From an uncultured Lachnospiraceae bacterium (lineage in GTDB: Bacteria; Bacillota; Clostridia; Lachnospirales; Lachnospiraceae): a DNA stretch of 37,055 nt. This document shows positions 25,199 through 34,783 of this stretch, in pieces; position 1 is the first letter of the stretch, and every line of letters begins with the position of its first letter. Under the pieces are notes generated by a model that made no database searches, had not been told where the DNA came from, and saw only the letters and a program-made list of their open reading frames with translations. A program made the translations under genes and the position numbers. The DNA lies in assembly GCA_902785635.1 (NCBI GenBank), contig CACZZH010000028.1:1-37055 (forward strand). The letters run 5' to 3'.

Positions 25199-28160
25199 TC
25201 ACTGCAGAATCGCCGGTGTCCAGTACTCCTGTCCGTAAAGATCCGTGAAGCAGTATGTGATCATGGCTCCGCCTTCTCCGACATCGGTGTTGCTGATCTG
25301 CGGCTCCCCATTGACGATCATCGCACTTCCCAGCTGATAATAATCCTGAAATACCTCGTCATAAGAATAATAGTCGCAGAGGAACCGGATCTCGTCTCCG
25401 TCCTTCAGTCCTGTCATCGACTTGGCCAGGGTATCTGTCTCTCCCTCACGATAGTCCGCTCTTGCTCCCGCAACAAAGCCTTCGGGATGTTCATCATCAA
25501 ATACGATCATCAGATTGACCGTCTCTCCGTTCAGGATACACGGCACTCTTCCCAGAGTCGTGTAGCTGTCCCCATCACTGAAAGTTCCGATATTATAATA
25601 CGCCACAGGCTGTCCGTTGATGGAAAGCCATGTCCGGTCGGTCTCTCCTACCAGGTCTCCTTCGGGCGTGAAGGAACAGGTATCATCCAGACCCAGATCA
25701 ATGTAGCCCTCTCCGTCATCGTAGAACATATTCAGCTGCAGACGCTGCACCTGCTGCCACTGCTCCGGACTCAGATGCATGGTGTGATTTACAGAATTGT
25801 CAGTCCAGTGAAGAGCACTTGTATCAAACTGATTCTGTTCCAGTATCGAGAGAATCCTCTCCTCGGAAAGACCGCTCTGAGAGACAAAGCTCATATCCAC
25901 TGTTTCTGTTCCGTTCCTGAGAGATCTTCCTCCGAAAAGCAGGTTCATGATATCCAGCATGGAACTGCTGTCATAATCTTCGTAAGATCCTCCGTAGGAG
26001 GAGCCATAGGAGGAGCCGTAGCTGTTCCCATAGGAGGAACCATAGCCGTTTCCGTAAGAGGATCCGTAACTGCTTCCGTAAGAGCCTGCACCGCTGCCTG
26101 AGCTGTAAGATCCGCTTCCATAAGAGCCGGTGCTGCCGGAATAACTTCCTCCGAACAGTGAATTGATAAGGCCGCCCAAAGAGCTCTCATAAGAAGCATT
26201 TCCGCTCAGAGAATCAAATGCGCTGTGGCTGCCGCCGGTCACAGCCTGTCCGGATGCCTGAATCGTAGCGAACTTCACGATACATTCCGGATCCAGTCCG
26301 ACTTCCTGATAGGTCTGGGCCATAGAGCTCACTTTTGAAATATTCTTATTCGGGAAATAAATGCTCAGGCCAAAAGAATTCGCCATATCCCTGCTGGTCT
26401 GATTGTATTTTACCGCGCTGATCAGGGCTTCTGCCAGCGCATTGCCCTCCGCAGTTCCTACCCGGTAAGCCAGATCGGTCAGGTCCACCTGATTGATCCC
26501 GTTTGATTTGGCGAATTCACGGGTCTGACTCCTTGCAGTGGCGATCTTGTTGTAGGATTCCTCTTCGATCATCTCTCCGGTGTCCTGTGAGAAGGCACTG
26601 AACGTTCCGGGGAGAGTAGTCTGAAGCTCTGCCAGATCCACAAGAGACAGCGTCGTAGACTGGCCGCGGCACTGCTGTGCACACATAGCTGTGAAATCAT
26701 CTATGATCTTCTGCCCGATGGACAGAGTAGATGCTGAGGTATTCTGGGAAAGCTGTGACAGCCAATTGGTATAATACCAGCCAATTCCGGGTTCTGTCTC
26801 TTCCGACGCGATCAGATAATCCGCATAATCCGCCAATCCAAGCGCATTCTCTGCTGTTGCCATCAGACATGCATCGAACCCGATGAAATCAAATTTCACA
26901 CCGGCATCCGCGATCGCCCTGCGGATGGAGGAAAGGCTCATGGAACCCTGCCGGCTGTGCTTCTGGTCATACCCGTATCCGCTGGCGCTTCCGCCGCCGT
27001 GATCCCAGAAGATCAGCTGATTGCGGGTCGCCGGATAATATTTCGTACACCACTTGATAAAGCGGGTCAGTGTATCCGGATCCGTCATCACACGGTCCCC
27101 GTCATCACTCACAAGCCGTTCCAGTCCGCCGCCCTTTATCTGATAGATCTGGTTCGTCTTAGAGCTGATCACCTGGTTCTGCCATCTGCTGCAGCCGCCG
27201 GTGTAGACCAGAATGTTCACCTTATCCGAAAGAGAAGCTTTTGTCATCTCCACCAGATCCGAGGTCGCCATCCCGCTGCCGGATTCCAGGTCTGTGCCGC
27301 ACATGTAGATCATGAGCGTGACCGTATCTTTGCCATTTCCTTTAAGCTTTGTAAACTTTTCTCTTGCACCCGGAGCTACGCTGGTATTGAGCACACCCAC
27401 ATTAGCAGCATTCGTCCAGCTGCCGTTGGTTCCGATCGCGGAGGAACTCACGCCGCCGCCAAACAGACTCTCCAGTCCTGATAAATCAAATCCGCCGAAA
27501 CCCGAGGATCCGACCTGATGAAGAACTCCCCTGGTATGCGCTGCCTGATGAAGCGCTTCCTGCCGACCCGGTGCCGGACGAAGTACTTCCCCCGGTGCCC
27601 TGGGTGTAATCCTCATAGGTATAGCCGCCGCTCTGATAGTTTCCCGCAAACAGATCCCCGAAATTATAACCGTAGGTATAATCCGAAGAAGATCCGTTTC
27701 CGGAGGAAGTGGTTCCCGAGCTGCCGGAACTGCCATATCCGTTTCCGGAATAGGTCTGACCGGAACTGCCATGACTGCTTCCGGAAGAAGAAGTTCCGCT
27801 CCCGGTCGTATTATAAGTGTAGGTCGTGGAGGAGGATGAACTGTCACTGCTTCCGCCTCCGCCAAGCAGGGCAGAGATACCGCCTCCGCCTCCCAGCAGT
27901 ACGATGGCAAGAAGAATAATGATGCCGAGCGGGCTTCTGCCCCCGGATCCGCCTCTGTTCATTCCGCCTCCGGGACTTCCCACTCCGCCCGGACCGCCGG
28001 CGCTTCCTCTGCCGGCACCCGAAGCCTGATTCTGTGCTTTTCTGCCGGCATAGCCGTCGGCTCTGCCGACCGGACCGCCTCCAAGACCCTGTCCCTGTTT
28101 CTGGACGCCCTTCCCGCCCTCTGTTACGTGCTTCTGTCTTCCGGATGGCCTGTTTTCCAT
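25199..28160 (-). pseudogene. Clostripain-family (C11) cysteine peptidase, split by a single-base frameshift
   Basis: The N-terminal frame starts at ATG 28160 (GGAAGGAG five bases upstream). It encodes a basic Gly/Arg-rich region, a membrane helix (GIIILLAIVLLGGGGG) and a long Gly/Ser/Tyr-rich linker, then stops at 27486. The peptidase lies in another frame and joins it near 27511-27516. Dropping one base there gives a continuous Ser/Gly-rich join into SSGFGGFDLSG. The peptidase part shows TLMIYMCGTDLES, IFWDHGGGSASG with the catalytic His and FDACLMATAENAL with the catalytic Cys. A second Gly/Ser/Tyr repeat block (about 25975-26130) and a C-terminal domain follow. The intact protein would be about 985 residues, anchored and facing outward. 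A sequencing error cannot be excluded; an ORF reaching 27910 in the peptidase frame has a nonsense-like N-terminus. Confidence 0.8.
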
Positions 28161-28260
28161 AGCTTCTCCTTCCTGCTTCTTCACTGAACTACCCGTTCCC
28201 AATTTACTCATATGTTAAGCAGATACCTGCATTCTGTGCTGCTGCCTGTATCGGTTCAAG

Positions 28261-29049
28261 CTACGCCATACATAAAACAAGAAAGCAGATCTGCGTGATT
28301 CCCGCGCGCCGCAGGGCACCGCAGCATTCCTCCAGCGTACTGCCGGTCGTAAAAATGTCATCCGTTAACAGTACCGGTTCTGATACGATCCCGGAATCCT
28401 TCAGGACAAACGCATCCTTCAGGTTTTCCCTGCGCTGCCGCATTCCCAGCCCGCTCTGAGCCTGTGTATCCCGTATCCGTATCAGATTGCCTTCACACAC
28501 CGGTATTTTCGTCCTGACCGAAAGCTTTCTGGCAAGAAGTACGCTCTGGTCATAGCCTCTTCGCCGTTTTTTTGCTCTGCTGGAAGGTACGGGAATGATC
28601 GTACGTACTCCGGTGCGTTTCAGGTAACGGTCTGCACTCTGTGCCATAGCCGCAGAGAAAAAGTCGAGCCATTCCCTTTTATTCTGAAACTTCATCGAAA
28701 GAACACTTTCCCGCAGCTGCCCGCGATAGGCAAATATCCCTTTCCCTTCCCTGTAAAGACGCTTTCGGGATGTACATTCCGCACAGAATTCCTCTTCTGT
28801 TCTACTCTCCTCCAGAGGCCTGCCGCATTTTTTACAGAGCGGCTCCCGCAGCCAGGGAAGATCCATTGCGCAGTTCCCGCATACCAGGTCGTTCCATGCA
28901 CATTCTGATCGAAGATCCGGCAGAGGCGGCAGCAATGCGGCACATACAGGACATCTGGGAGGATAAAGCAGATCTGTCAGCTTTTCCGCCACAAATACCG
29001 ATGTTTTCTTTACTGTATATAATTTCTCTGTTCCTTTTCCTGTTCTCAT
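28261..29049 (-). CDS. comF: ComF family phosphoribosyltransferase-like protein
   Basis: The product is 262 residues. The N-terminus has a zinc-finger-like region, YPPRCPVC then CGNCA, CKKCGRPL and CAEC. The C-terminal half is a type I phosphoribosyltransferase fold with RRRGYDQSVLLA, AQSGLGMRQRRENLKDAF and the PRPP-binding loop LLTDDIFTTGSTLEECC. ComF proteins act in DNA uptake during competence, though in Clostridia the gene often occurs without a full competence system. It follows recD2 by about 50 bases on the same strand. The ATG at 29049 has only a distant GGAG. Confidence 0.9.
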   Translation of the reverse strand: MRTGKGTEKLYTVKKTSVFVAEKLTDLLYPPRCPVCAALLPPLPDLRSECAWNDLVCGNCAMDLPWLREPLCKKCGRPLEESRTEEEFCAECTSRKRLYREGKGIFAYRGQLRESVLSMKFQNKREWLDFFSAAMAQSADRYLKRTGVRTIIPVPSSRAKKRRRGYDQSVLLARKLSVRTKIPVCEGNLIRIRDTQAQSGLGMRQRRENLKDAFVLKDSGIVSEPVLLTDDIFTTGSTLEECCGALRRAGITQICFLVLCMA

Positions 29050-29096
29050 TTTCTGACACAGGGCTCTCTCCGAATAGTGTCCGTTATGTCAGTCCA

Positions 29097-31526
29097 TCAC
29101 CCGATACCCGGATTGCAGATCCAGTATCTCAGACTCGTATATCTCCTTTGCTGGCGGGTATTGTCGATCATCTGTCCGAACACTTCCGGGTCACCCACGA
29201 TCGTCACGCAGCTCTTCGCCCGGGTGATCGCAGTATAGATGAGATTCCGGTTCATCAGCATTCTCGGTCCGGGCAGCAGCGGGATCACCACTGCCGGATA
29301 CTCGCTGCCCTGCGATTTGTGGATCGTCACCGCATACGCATGCTCCAGTTCCTCCAGCTCCCCAAAAGGATAATCCACATACCGGTGATCATCGAATTCC
29401 ACAGTGATCTGCTGGAGACTTTCGTTGATCTCCCGGATCACTCCCATATCGCCGTTGAATACACCCGTTCCGCTCTCTGCCACATAGCCGTAACGTCCGC
29501 GGACTTCCCATACGATCTGGTAGTTGTTCTTGATCTGCATGACCTTATCGCCTTCGCGGAACAGGATCTCTCCCTTTGTGTATTCCCGCTTGTTCCCTGC
29601 CGGAGGGTTGAGATACTGCTGCAGGATCCGGTTAAGCCGTTCCACGCCCAGCAGTCCCTTGCGTGTCGGCGTAAGCACCTGAATCTCGTTTGCCGCTGCA
29701 TGCACATATCCCGGAAGTTTCTGGGATACCAGCTGAATCGTATTGCTGATGATCATATTCGCATCCTGCCGCTTCAGGAAAAAGAAATCCCGGCTTTTGT
29801 TATCCAGCACCGGATGCTCTCCCACATGGATCCGGTGTGCATTCATCACGATGTCGCTTTCCCGGGACTGCCGGAAGATCTGTGTAAGGCACACGACTTT
29901 GCAGAAACCGGCTTCAATGATATCCTTCAGGATGCAGCCAGGTCCGACAGAAGGAAGCTGATTCACATCTCCCACCATGACCAGCCTGGTCCCGACTGTG
30001 ACAGCGTTCAGCAGAGCATACATCAGGAACGCATCCACCATGGACATTTCATCCACAATGATCACGTCTGCCTCCAGAGGATCGGAAGCATCCTTTCCAA
30101 AGGCAGCATTTCCTCCATCCGGACCGCCGCTCACCTCCAGAAGGCGGTGTATGGTCTTCGCCTCGTGTCCGGTGGCTGCCGTCATGCGCTTTGCAGCGCG
30201 GCCGGTCGGTGCTGCCAGTGCGATCTTCAATCCTTCCTCTTCAAAGAATGAGATCATCGTATTGATCGTAGTCGTCTTTCCCGTTCCCGGACCTCCGGTC
30301 AGAACCACCAGTCCGCTGCGTACCGTCTCCAGCACCGCTTCACGCTGATGCTCCGCCAGGGTGACCTTTGTCCGCTTCTCGATCCTCCGAATCTGTTCCA
30401 GCACTGCTTCCTCATCGATCGAGGCGGAAATATTCAGATCATGGAGCATCCTCGCAGTATTACGCTCTATATGATACATAGCTGTCAGATACACGGCATC
30501 GATCATCTCAGGCCGGGAATCCCCCGGATCTGTCAGATTCATCGGATCCGTGCTTCCCGGTCGATCCATGCTTTCCGGCCGATCCGTCTGATCATCCGTC
30601 CACCATTCCGCTTCCAGCGCGAAATCCGGCGGTCCGGCAGAAGGAGATCTAAGCCTGCCTTCCCTCGCCGGCAGCCTTTTCACGACTACCCGATGGTCCA
30701 TGACCAGATTCATCAGCTGATCTTCCATTCCGTCGGCAGTCACTCCCAGCAGCTGTACGGCTCTGCTGATCAGCAGTTCCTTCGGAAGATAAATATGTCC
30801 TTCCCCTTCTGCCTGCCCCAGCACATAAAGCATGCCACTGCGGATACGGAAATCCGAATCCGCACGGATTCCTGCCCTTCGTGCGATCTCATCTGCAGTC
30901 CGGAAACCCACTCCGCTCACATCATCCGCCATACGGTACGGGTTTTCCTGGATCACACGGTAGATCTCATTCCCATAGATATTGAAAATTCGGACCGCAA
31001 GAGCTGTGGAGATCCCATAATCCGCAAGAAACATCATTGCTTCCCGCATGTCCTTCTTTTCTTCCACCTGGGCAGCGATCTCCCTCGCCTTGCGCTCACT
31101 GATTCCCTTGATCGCTGCAAGCTGCTCCGGCTCCTGCTCGATGATCCGCAGCGAATCTTTCCCGAAGCGGCGGACGATCCGGGCTGCCAGCGCACTGCCG
31201 ACTCCTTTGATCGCACCGGAACCAAGGTAACGTTCGATCGCGACCTCATCATCCGGCATCTTTACCTGATAGCTCTCGATCTGGAACTGTTCACCATAGG
31301 AAGCATGGACCGTATAAAAGCCGGATGCCTCGATCAGTTCTCCTTCACTTAAAAAAGGAAGGCTGCCGACGCAGGTTATCTCATCCCCGTCCGCAGCCAG
31401 ATGCAGAACGGTATATCCGTTCTCTTCATTTCGATAAACGATGTGTTCCACATAGCCGCACACACTCGTTTTCCGGGCCGTTTCTGTCAAAAAATCCTCC
31501 CGTTCCATCTTAATATTACTTATCAC
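29097..31526 (-). CDS. recD2: RecD2 family ATP-dependent DNA helicase
   Basis: The product is about 803-809 residues, a superfamily 1B 5'-3' helicase not associated with RecBC. The N-terminal OB-like domain (VCGYVEHIVYRNEENGYTVL) is followed by tandem helix-hairpin-helix motifs (GAIKGVGSALAARI, IKGISERKAREI). The helicase core has GGPGTGKTTTIN, DEMSMVDAFLM, GDVNQLPSVGPG and TIHKSQGSEYPAVV. An insertion of about 40 residues (about 305-345) is rich in Asp, Pro and Arg and is encoded by short near-repeats. Starts are GTG at 31526 or ATG at 31508; neither has a clear ribosome binding site. A strong hairpin lies directly upstream. Confidence 0.93.
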   Translation of the reverse strand: MISNIKMEREDFLTETARKTSVCGYVEHIVYRNEENGYTVLHLAADGDEITCVGSLPFLSEGELIEASGFYTVHASYGEQFQIESYQVKMPDDEVAIERYLGSGAIKGVGSALAARIVRRFGKDSLRIIEQEPEQLAAIKGISERKAREIAAQVEEKKDMREAMMFLADYGISTALAVRIFNIYGNEIYRVIQENPYRMADDVSGVGFRTADEIARRAGIRADSDFRIRSGMLYVLGQAEGEGHIYLPKELLISRAVQLLGVTADGMEDQLMNLVMDHRVVVKRLPAREGRLRSPSAGPPDFALEAEWWTDDQTDRPESMDRPGSTDPMNLTDPGDSRPEMIDAVYLTAMYHIERNTARMLHDLNISASIDEEAVLEQIRRIEKRTKVTLAEHQREAVLETVRSGLVVLTGGPGTGKTTTINTMISFFEEEGLKIALAAPTGRAAKRMTAATGHEAKTIHRLLEVSGGPDGGNAAFGKDASDPLEADVIIVDEMSMVDAFLMYALLNAVTVGTRLVMVGDVNQLPSVGPGCILKDIIEAGFCKVVCLTQIFRQSRESDIVMNAHRIHVGEHPVLDNKSRDFFFLKRQDANMIISNTIQLVSQKLPGYVHAAANEIQVLTPTRKGLLGVERLNRILQQYLNPPAGNKREYTKGEILFREGDKVMQIKNNYQIVWEVRGRYGYVAESGTGVFNGDMGVIREINESLQQITVEFDDHRYVDYPFGELEELEHAYAVTIHKSQGSEYPAVVIPLLPGPRMLMNRNLIYTAITRAKSCVTIVGDPEVFGQMIDNTRQQRRYTSLRYWICNPGIG
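30543..30590. repeat. About 18-bp imperfect tandem repeat inside recD2
   Basis: Units of the form CGATCCRTGCTTYCCGG begin near 30543, 30561 and 30579, the last partial. The unit is a multiple of three, so the frame is kept and it encodes a DRPxS(M/T)-like repeat in the poorly conserved linker before the helicase core. Confidence 0.6.
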
Positions 31527-31531
31527 TTACA

Positions 31532-31573
31532 GCTGCAGGACTTTACGGAAGAAACTCCGATCCGTCCTGCAGC
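31532..31573 (-). promoter_or_regulatory. Strong hairpin in the recD2 leader
   Basis: GCTGCAGGAC (31532-31541) and GTCCTGCAGC (31564-31573) form a perfect 10-bp stem; an inner CGGA/TCCG stem extends it. On the minus strand it ends six bases before the GTG start and 24 before the ATG, with no U-run. The only GGAG nearby is inside the hairpin loop. It may stabilise mRNA or control recD2 translation. Confidence 0.45.
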
Positions 31574-31649
31574 AATATACAGCAAATAACTACTGTAAAT
31601 ATCTCCTGTAAATCCATGTGCATCTTTGAAGAGCTGTATATGCAGTCCG

Positions 31650-32657
31650 TTACTCCTCTTCTTCAGGCAGGAAGTTCCCCCGCTCAATGATCTGGGAGTA
31701 CAGACCGGTTCCTGTTGCCACGGCAAGCATTGGATCCTGGGCTGCGATCACGTTCACGCCCGTCTTTGCCTCAAGCAGATCCTCCAGACCTCCCAGCAGG
31801 GCTCCGCCGCCCACCAGAATAATACCGCGGTCCACCACGTCCGCTGCCAGCTCCGGCGGCGTGCGTTCCAGAACGCTGTGTACAGCTTCCACCAGCCGCG
31901 AGATCTCTTCCTTCAGTGCCTCCCGTGTATCTTCCGAAGAGACCTTTACCGTCTTGGGCAGACCGGTCACCAGATCACGGCCGTTCACATCCATCGTTAC
32001 CTTATCCGGTTTCTCGAACGCCGTCCCGATCGTGATCTTGATCTCTTCCGCTGCCTGCTCCCCGATCATCAGTCCATAATGATTTTTCACATAACGCACG
32101 ATCGCTTCATCGAAGTCGTCTCCTCCGAGATCGATCGTATGGCTCACTACGATTCCGTCAATGGACAGAATCGATACACTGGTGATGCCGCCCCCGATGT
32201 CCACCACCATGTTTCCGTTCGGTCTGGAAATATCCAGTCCGGCACCGATCGCCGCCGCGATCGGCTCATCCACAAGAAACACCTCCCGGGCACCGGCCTG
32301 ATACGCTGCATCGCATGCTGCCCGGCGCTCCACTTCCGTGATCCGGTATGGAACGCAGATGCTCACTCTGGGCTTACGGAACGACAGCCGTCCCGTCGCT
32401 TTCTGAATAAAATGACGAAGCATCTGTTCCGCCACGAGATAATCCGAAATCACGCCTCTGCGGATCGGACGCACTGCCGTGATATTGCCTGGCGTCCTGC
32501 CAAGCATCAGTCTGGCCTCCTCCCCGATCGCCTTGACCCGGTTCTCATCCCGGTCGAACGCAACGATCGACGGCTCCTTCAGAACCACGCCTTTTCCTTT
32601 CACATATACAAGGATGCTGGATGTTCCCAGATCGATTCCGATATCGCTTACTGCCAT
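31650..32657 (-). CDS. mreB: Rod-shape-determining actin homologue, MreB/Mbl family
   Basis: The product is 335 residues, full length for MreB. The actin ATPase motifs are phosphate-1 in DIGIDLGTSSILVYVKGKG, phosphate-2 in MVVDIGGGITSVSILS and the adenine motif GGGALLGGLEDLL. The protein forms membrane-associated filaments that guide elongasome peptidoglycan synthesis. mreC, mreD and a PBP2 gene do not follow, so this may be a paralogue (Mbl-like) rather than the mreBCD copy. It lies between lgt and recD2. The protein ends in an acidic run (EEEE). Confidence 0.92.
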   Translation of the reverse strand: MAVSDIGIDLGTSSILVYVKGKGVVLKEPSIVAFDRDENRVKAIGEEARLMLGRTPGNITAVRPIRRGVISDYLVAEQMLRHFIQKATGRLSFRKPRVSICVPYRITEVERRAACDAAYQAGAREVFLVDEPIAAAIGAGLDISRPNGNMVVDIGGGITSVSILSIDGIVVSHTIDLGGDDFDEAIVRYVKNHYGLMIGEQAAEEIKITIGTAFEKPDKVTMDVNGRDLVTGLPKTVKVSSEDTREALKEEISRLVEAVHSVLERTPPELAADVVDRGIILVGGGALLGGLEDLLEAKTGVNVIAAQDPMLAVATGTGLYSQIIERGNFLPEEEE

Positions 32658-32712
32658 ATTCTGACTTCTCCTGACTGTTTATGTCTGTAACTGCATCTGT
32701 TTTTTTCATCTC

Positions 32713-32736
32713 GCAGGACCTTTGACCAGGTCCTGC
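32713..32736. other. Hairpin between lgt and mreB
   Basis: GCAGGACCT and AGGTCCTGC form a perfect 9-bp stem with a six-base loop, eight bases after the lgt stop. On the minus strand it is followed by GAGATGAAAAAAAC and not a U-run, so an intrinsic terminator is unlikely. It may stabilise the 3' end of the lgt message or mark a processing site. Confidence 0.45.
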
Positions 32737-32743
32737 CATATTA

Positions 32744-33613
32744 TCATCCGGTCGTCTTACGGCGACCTGCGCGGTATCCGGCCAGCAATGCACACAGCGC
32801 ACCGGCTGCCAGAACAGCGGAAAGAACCTGGGACACTGCCAGCTCTGTCCCCGGGACCAGAAGCTGATCCGTACGCAGACCTTCGATCCATAATCTTCCG
32901 AGAGCGTACCCCAGCAGATACAGGAAAAACACCTGACCCGGAAATCTTTTCTTCACTTTCAGAGTTACCAGCAGAAGCACCGCAAGTACGCCCAGGTTCC
33001 ATAAAGATTCATAAAGGAACGTGGGATGCACCTGGATGAAGGACACCCCGCCGATCTGTGTCATGTGCTCCTTCATTTTCATTGTGATGTCGGAAGCATT
33101 GACTGCATCCGCTGGAAGTGCCATTGCCAGAAGACTGTCTGTGTATTCCCCGAATGCCTCCCGGTTGAAAAAATTACCCCAGCGTCCGATGATCTGTCCG
33201 GTGATCAGCCCGGTACAGGCCGTATCCAGCAGTAAAAAGACCGGCATCCGGCATACCCTGGCAAATATGATTCCGGTAAGGACTCCGGCGATCACGCCGC
33301 CGTAGATCGCAAGTCCGCCGCCCCGCAGGTTTAAGATCTCCATGGGATGCGCTCCGTAGTAATCCCAGGAAAATGCCACATAATAGAGACGGGCTCCCAA
33401 CACCGAACAGACGATCGCAATGAATGCGAACGTCCAGTACCGGTCCGGATCCTGCCCTGTCTTTTTTGCCACCCATGAGGCGACTGCGATCCCTGCGACC
33501 ATTGCCAGAGCGATCACGACACCATAATAGGCGATCTCAAAGCCGAACACGGAGAACGATCGCCCTACATGTGCAAGTTCTATCCCCAGATGGGGAAATC
33601 TGATCATCTCCAA
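32744..33613 (-). CDS. lgt: Prolipoprotein diacylglyceryl transferase
   Basis: The product is 287-289 residues with seven predicted membrane helices and transfers diacylglycerol from phosphatidylglycerol to the lipobox Cys of prolipoproteins. The Lgt signature GRWGNFFNREAFGEYTD is present, as are the N-terminal YYGVVIALAMVAG, GARLYYV and HPTFLYESLWNL. The C-terminus is a short basic tail. The first in-frame codon is TTG (33613) with GGCAGGG five bases upstream; ATG at 33607 is the alternative. It starts 15 bases downstream of ychF on the same strand. Confidence 0.94.
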   Translation of the reverse strand: MEMIRFPHLGIELAHVGRSFSVFGFEIAYYGVVIALAMVAGIAVASWVAKKTGQDPDRYWTFAFIAIVCSVLGARLYYVAFSWDYYGAHPMEILNLRGGGLAIYGGVIAGVLTGIIFARVCRMPVFLLLDTACTGLITGQIIGRWGNFFNREAFGEYTDSLLAMALPADAVNASDITMKMKEHMTQIGGVSFIQVHPTFLYESLWNLGVLAVLLLVTLKVKKRFPGQVFFLYLLGYALGRLWIEGLRTDQLLVPGTELAVSQVLSAVLAAGALCALLAGYRAGRRKTTG

Positions 33614-33628
33614 ATGTACCCTGCCTTT

Positions 33629-34729
33629 TTATACGTTGAACCGGAACAGGATCACATCGCCGTCCTGAACCACATATTCTTTTCCTTCCACACGGATCAG
33701 ACCTTTTTCTCTGGCTCCGGCGTAAGAACCGGCATCCAGCAGGTCCTGATAATTGACGACCTCCGCTTTGATAAAGCCTCTCTCGAAATCCGTATGGATC
33801 TTTCCTGCAGCCTGAGGTGCCTTTGTACCGATCTTGATGGTCCAGGCACGGGTCTCATCCTCTCCCGAGGTCAGGAAACTCATCAGTCCGAGCGTACGGT
33901 AACTTGCCTGAATCAGCTTATCCAGACCCGACTCCGTGATTCCCAGATCCTCAAGGAATTCCTGCTTCTCGTCATCATCGAGTTCTGCCATCTCCGCCTC
34001 GATCTGGGCACAGATCACAAATACTTCCGAACCGTTCTTCGCCGCATACTCCCGGACAGCCTGCACATGTGCATTGCTCTGCCCGTCATCCGCCAGATCA
34101 TCCTCTCCGACATTCGCCGCATAGATCACCGGTTTTGCGGTAAGAAGACTGATCTCCGCAAAACTCTTCTCTTCATCCTCATCCAGCAGCTCGAAGGTAA
34201 TTGCGTCTTTTCCGTCCTCCAGATGCTGCTTCAGGCGCTCCAGCATGACCTTTTCCTTAGCCGCCGCTTTATCACCCACTTTGGCGCTGCGGGTCGTTCT
34301 GGCCATCCTGCGCTCCAGCACCTCCAGATCCGCAAAGATCAGTTCCAGATCGATCGTCTCAATATCACGCAGCGGATCCACACTGCCGTCCACATGGATC
34401 ACATTGCCGTCCTCAAAACAGCGCACCACATGAACGATCGCATCACATTCCCGGATGTTCGCAAGGAACTGATTGCCCAGGCCCTCACCCTTCGAGGCGC
34501 CTTTCACCAGCCCTGCTATATCCACGAACTCCACCACTGCAGGTGTCACTTTCTTTGAATGATAAAAATCACCAAGCAGCTTCAGCCTGCCGTCCGGTAC
34601 CGGTACGATCCCCACATTCGGATCGATCGTACAGAACGGATAATTGGCGGATTCCGCGCCGCCTTTGGTCAGCGAGTTAAATAAAGTGCTCTTTCCCACA
34701 TTTGGAAGGCCAACGATACCTAATTTCAT
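33629..34729 (-). CDS. ychF: Redox-regulated ATPase YchF (OLA1 family)
   Basis: The product is 366 residues, an Obg-family P-loop protein that prefers ATP to GTP and binds ribosomes. The N-terminus has GLPNVGKSTLFN (G1) and DIAGLVKGASKGEGLGN (G3). A coiled-coil insertion around residues 125-190 follows, and the C-terminal TGS domain ends with GKEYVVQDGDVILFRFNV. TTAAGGAG lies about a dozen bases upstream of the ATG. The end of an integrative element begins about 25 bases beyond that site, so its original promoter has probably been displaced. Confidence 0.95.
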   Translation of the reverse strand: MKLGIVGLPNVGKSTLFNSLTKGGAESANYPFCTIDPNVGIVPVPDGRLKLLGDFYHSKKVTPAVVEFVDIAGLVKGASKGEGLGNQFLANIRECDAIVHVVRCFEDGNVIHVDGSVDPLRDIETIDLELIFADLEVLERRMARTTRSAKVGDKAAAKEKVMLERLKQHLEDGKDAITFELLDEDEEKSFAEISLLTAKPVIYAANVGEDDLADDGQSNAHVQAVREYAAKNGSEVFVICAQIEAEMAELDDDEKQEFLEDLGITESGLDKLIQASYRTLGLMSFLTSGEDETRAWTIKIGTKAPQAAGKIHTDFERGFIKAEVVNYQDLLDAGSYAGAREKGLIRVEGKEYVVQDGDVILFRFNV

Positions 34730-34753
34730 TTTTACATCTATCTCCTTAAGTTT

Positions 34754-34768
34754 CCTTTATCTACAAGG
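34754..34768. other. Candidate attachment core at the element-chromosome junction
   Basis: CCTT (34754-34757) and AAGG (34765-34768) are inverted arms around the 7-bp TATCTAC. Short inverted arms around a 6-8-bp crossover region are the normal layout of tyrosine-recombinase core sites. It sits between the ychF ribosome binding site and the integrase-end repeats. The partner site is outside the window, so this is inference. Confidence 0.4.
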
Positions 34769-34783
34769 GTTTTCAGCCTCAGT

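Noticed and set aside
27517..27910. N-terminal extension of the peptidase frame up to 27910
   Set aside because: It is the out-of-frame reading of the Gly/Ser linker and gives a Pro/Arg/Ala-rich sequence unlike the family; the real N-terminus is in the other frame.
28770..30251. Long plus-strand ORF (493 codons) opposite comF and recD2, and similar long antisense ORFs at 8242-9438, 31626-32690 and 33569-34558
   Set aside because: They lie opposite well-identified genes, lack ribosome binding sites and encode His/Arg/Ile-rich sequence typical of antisense frames of these codons.
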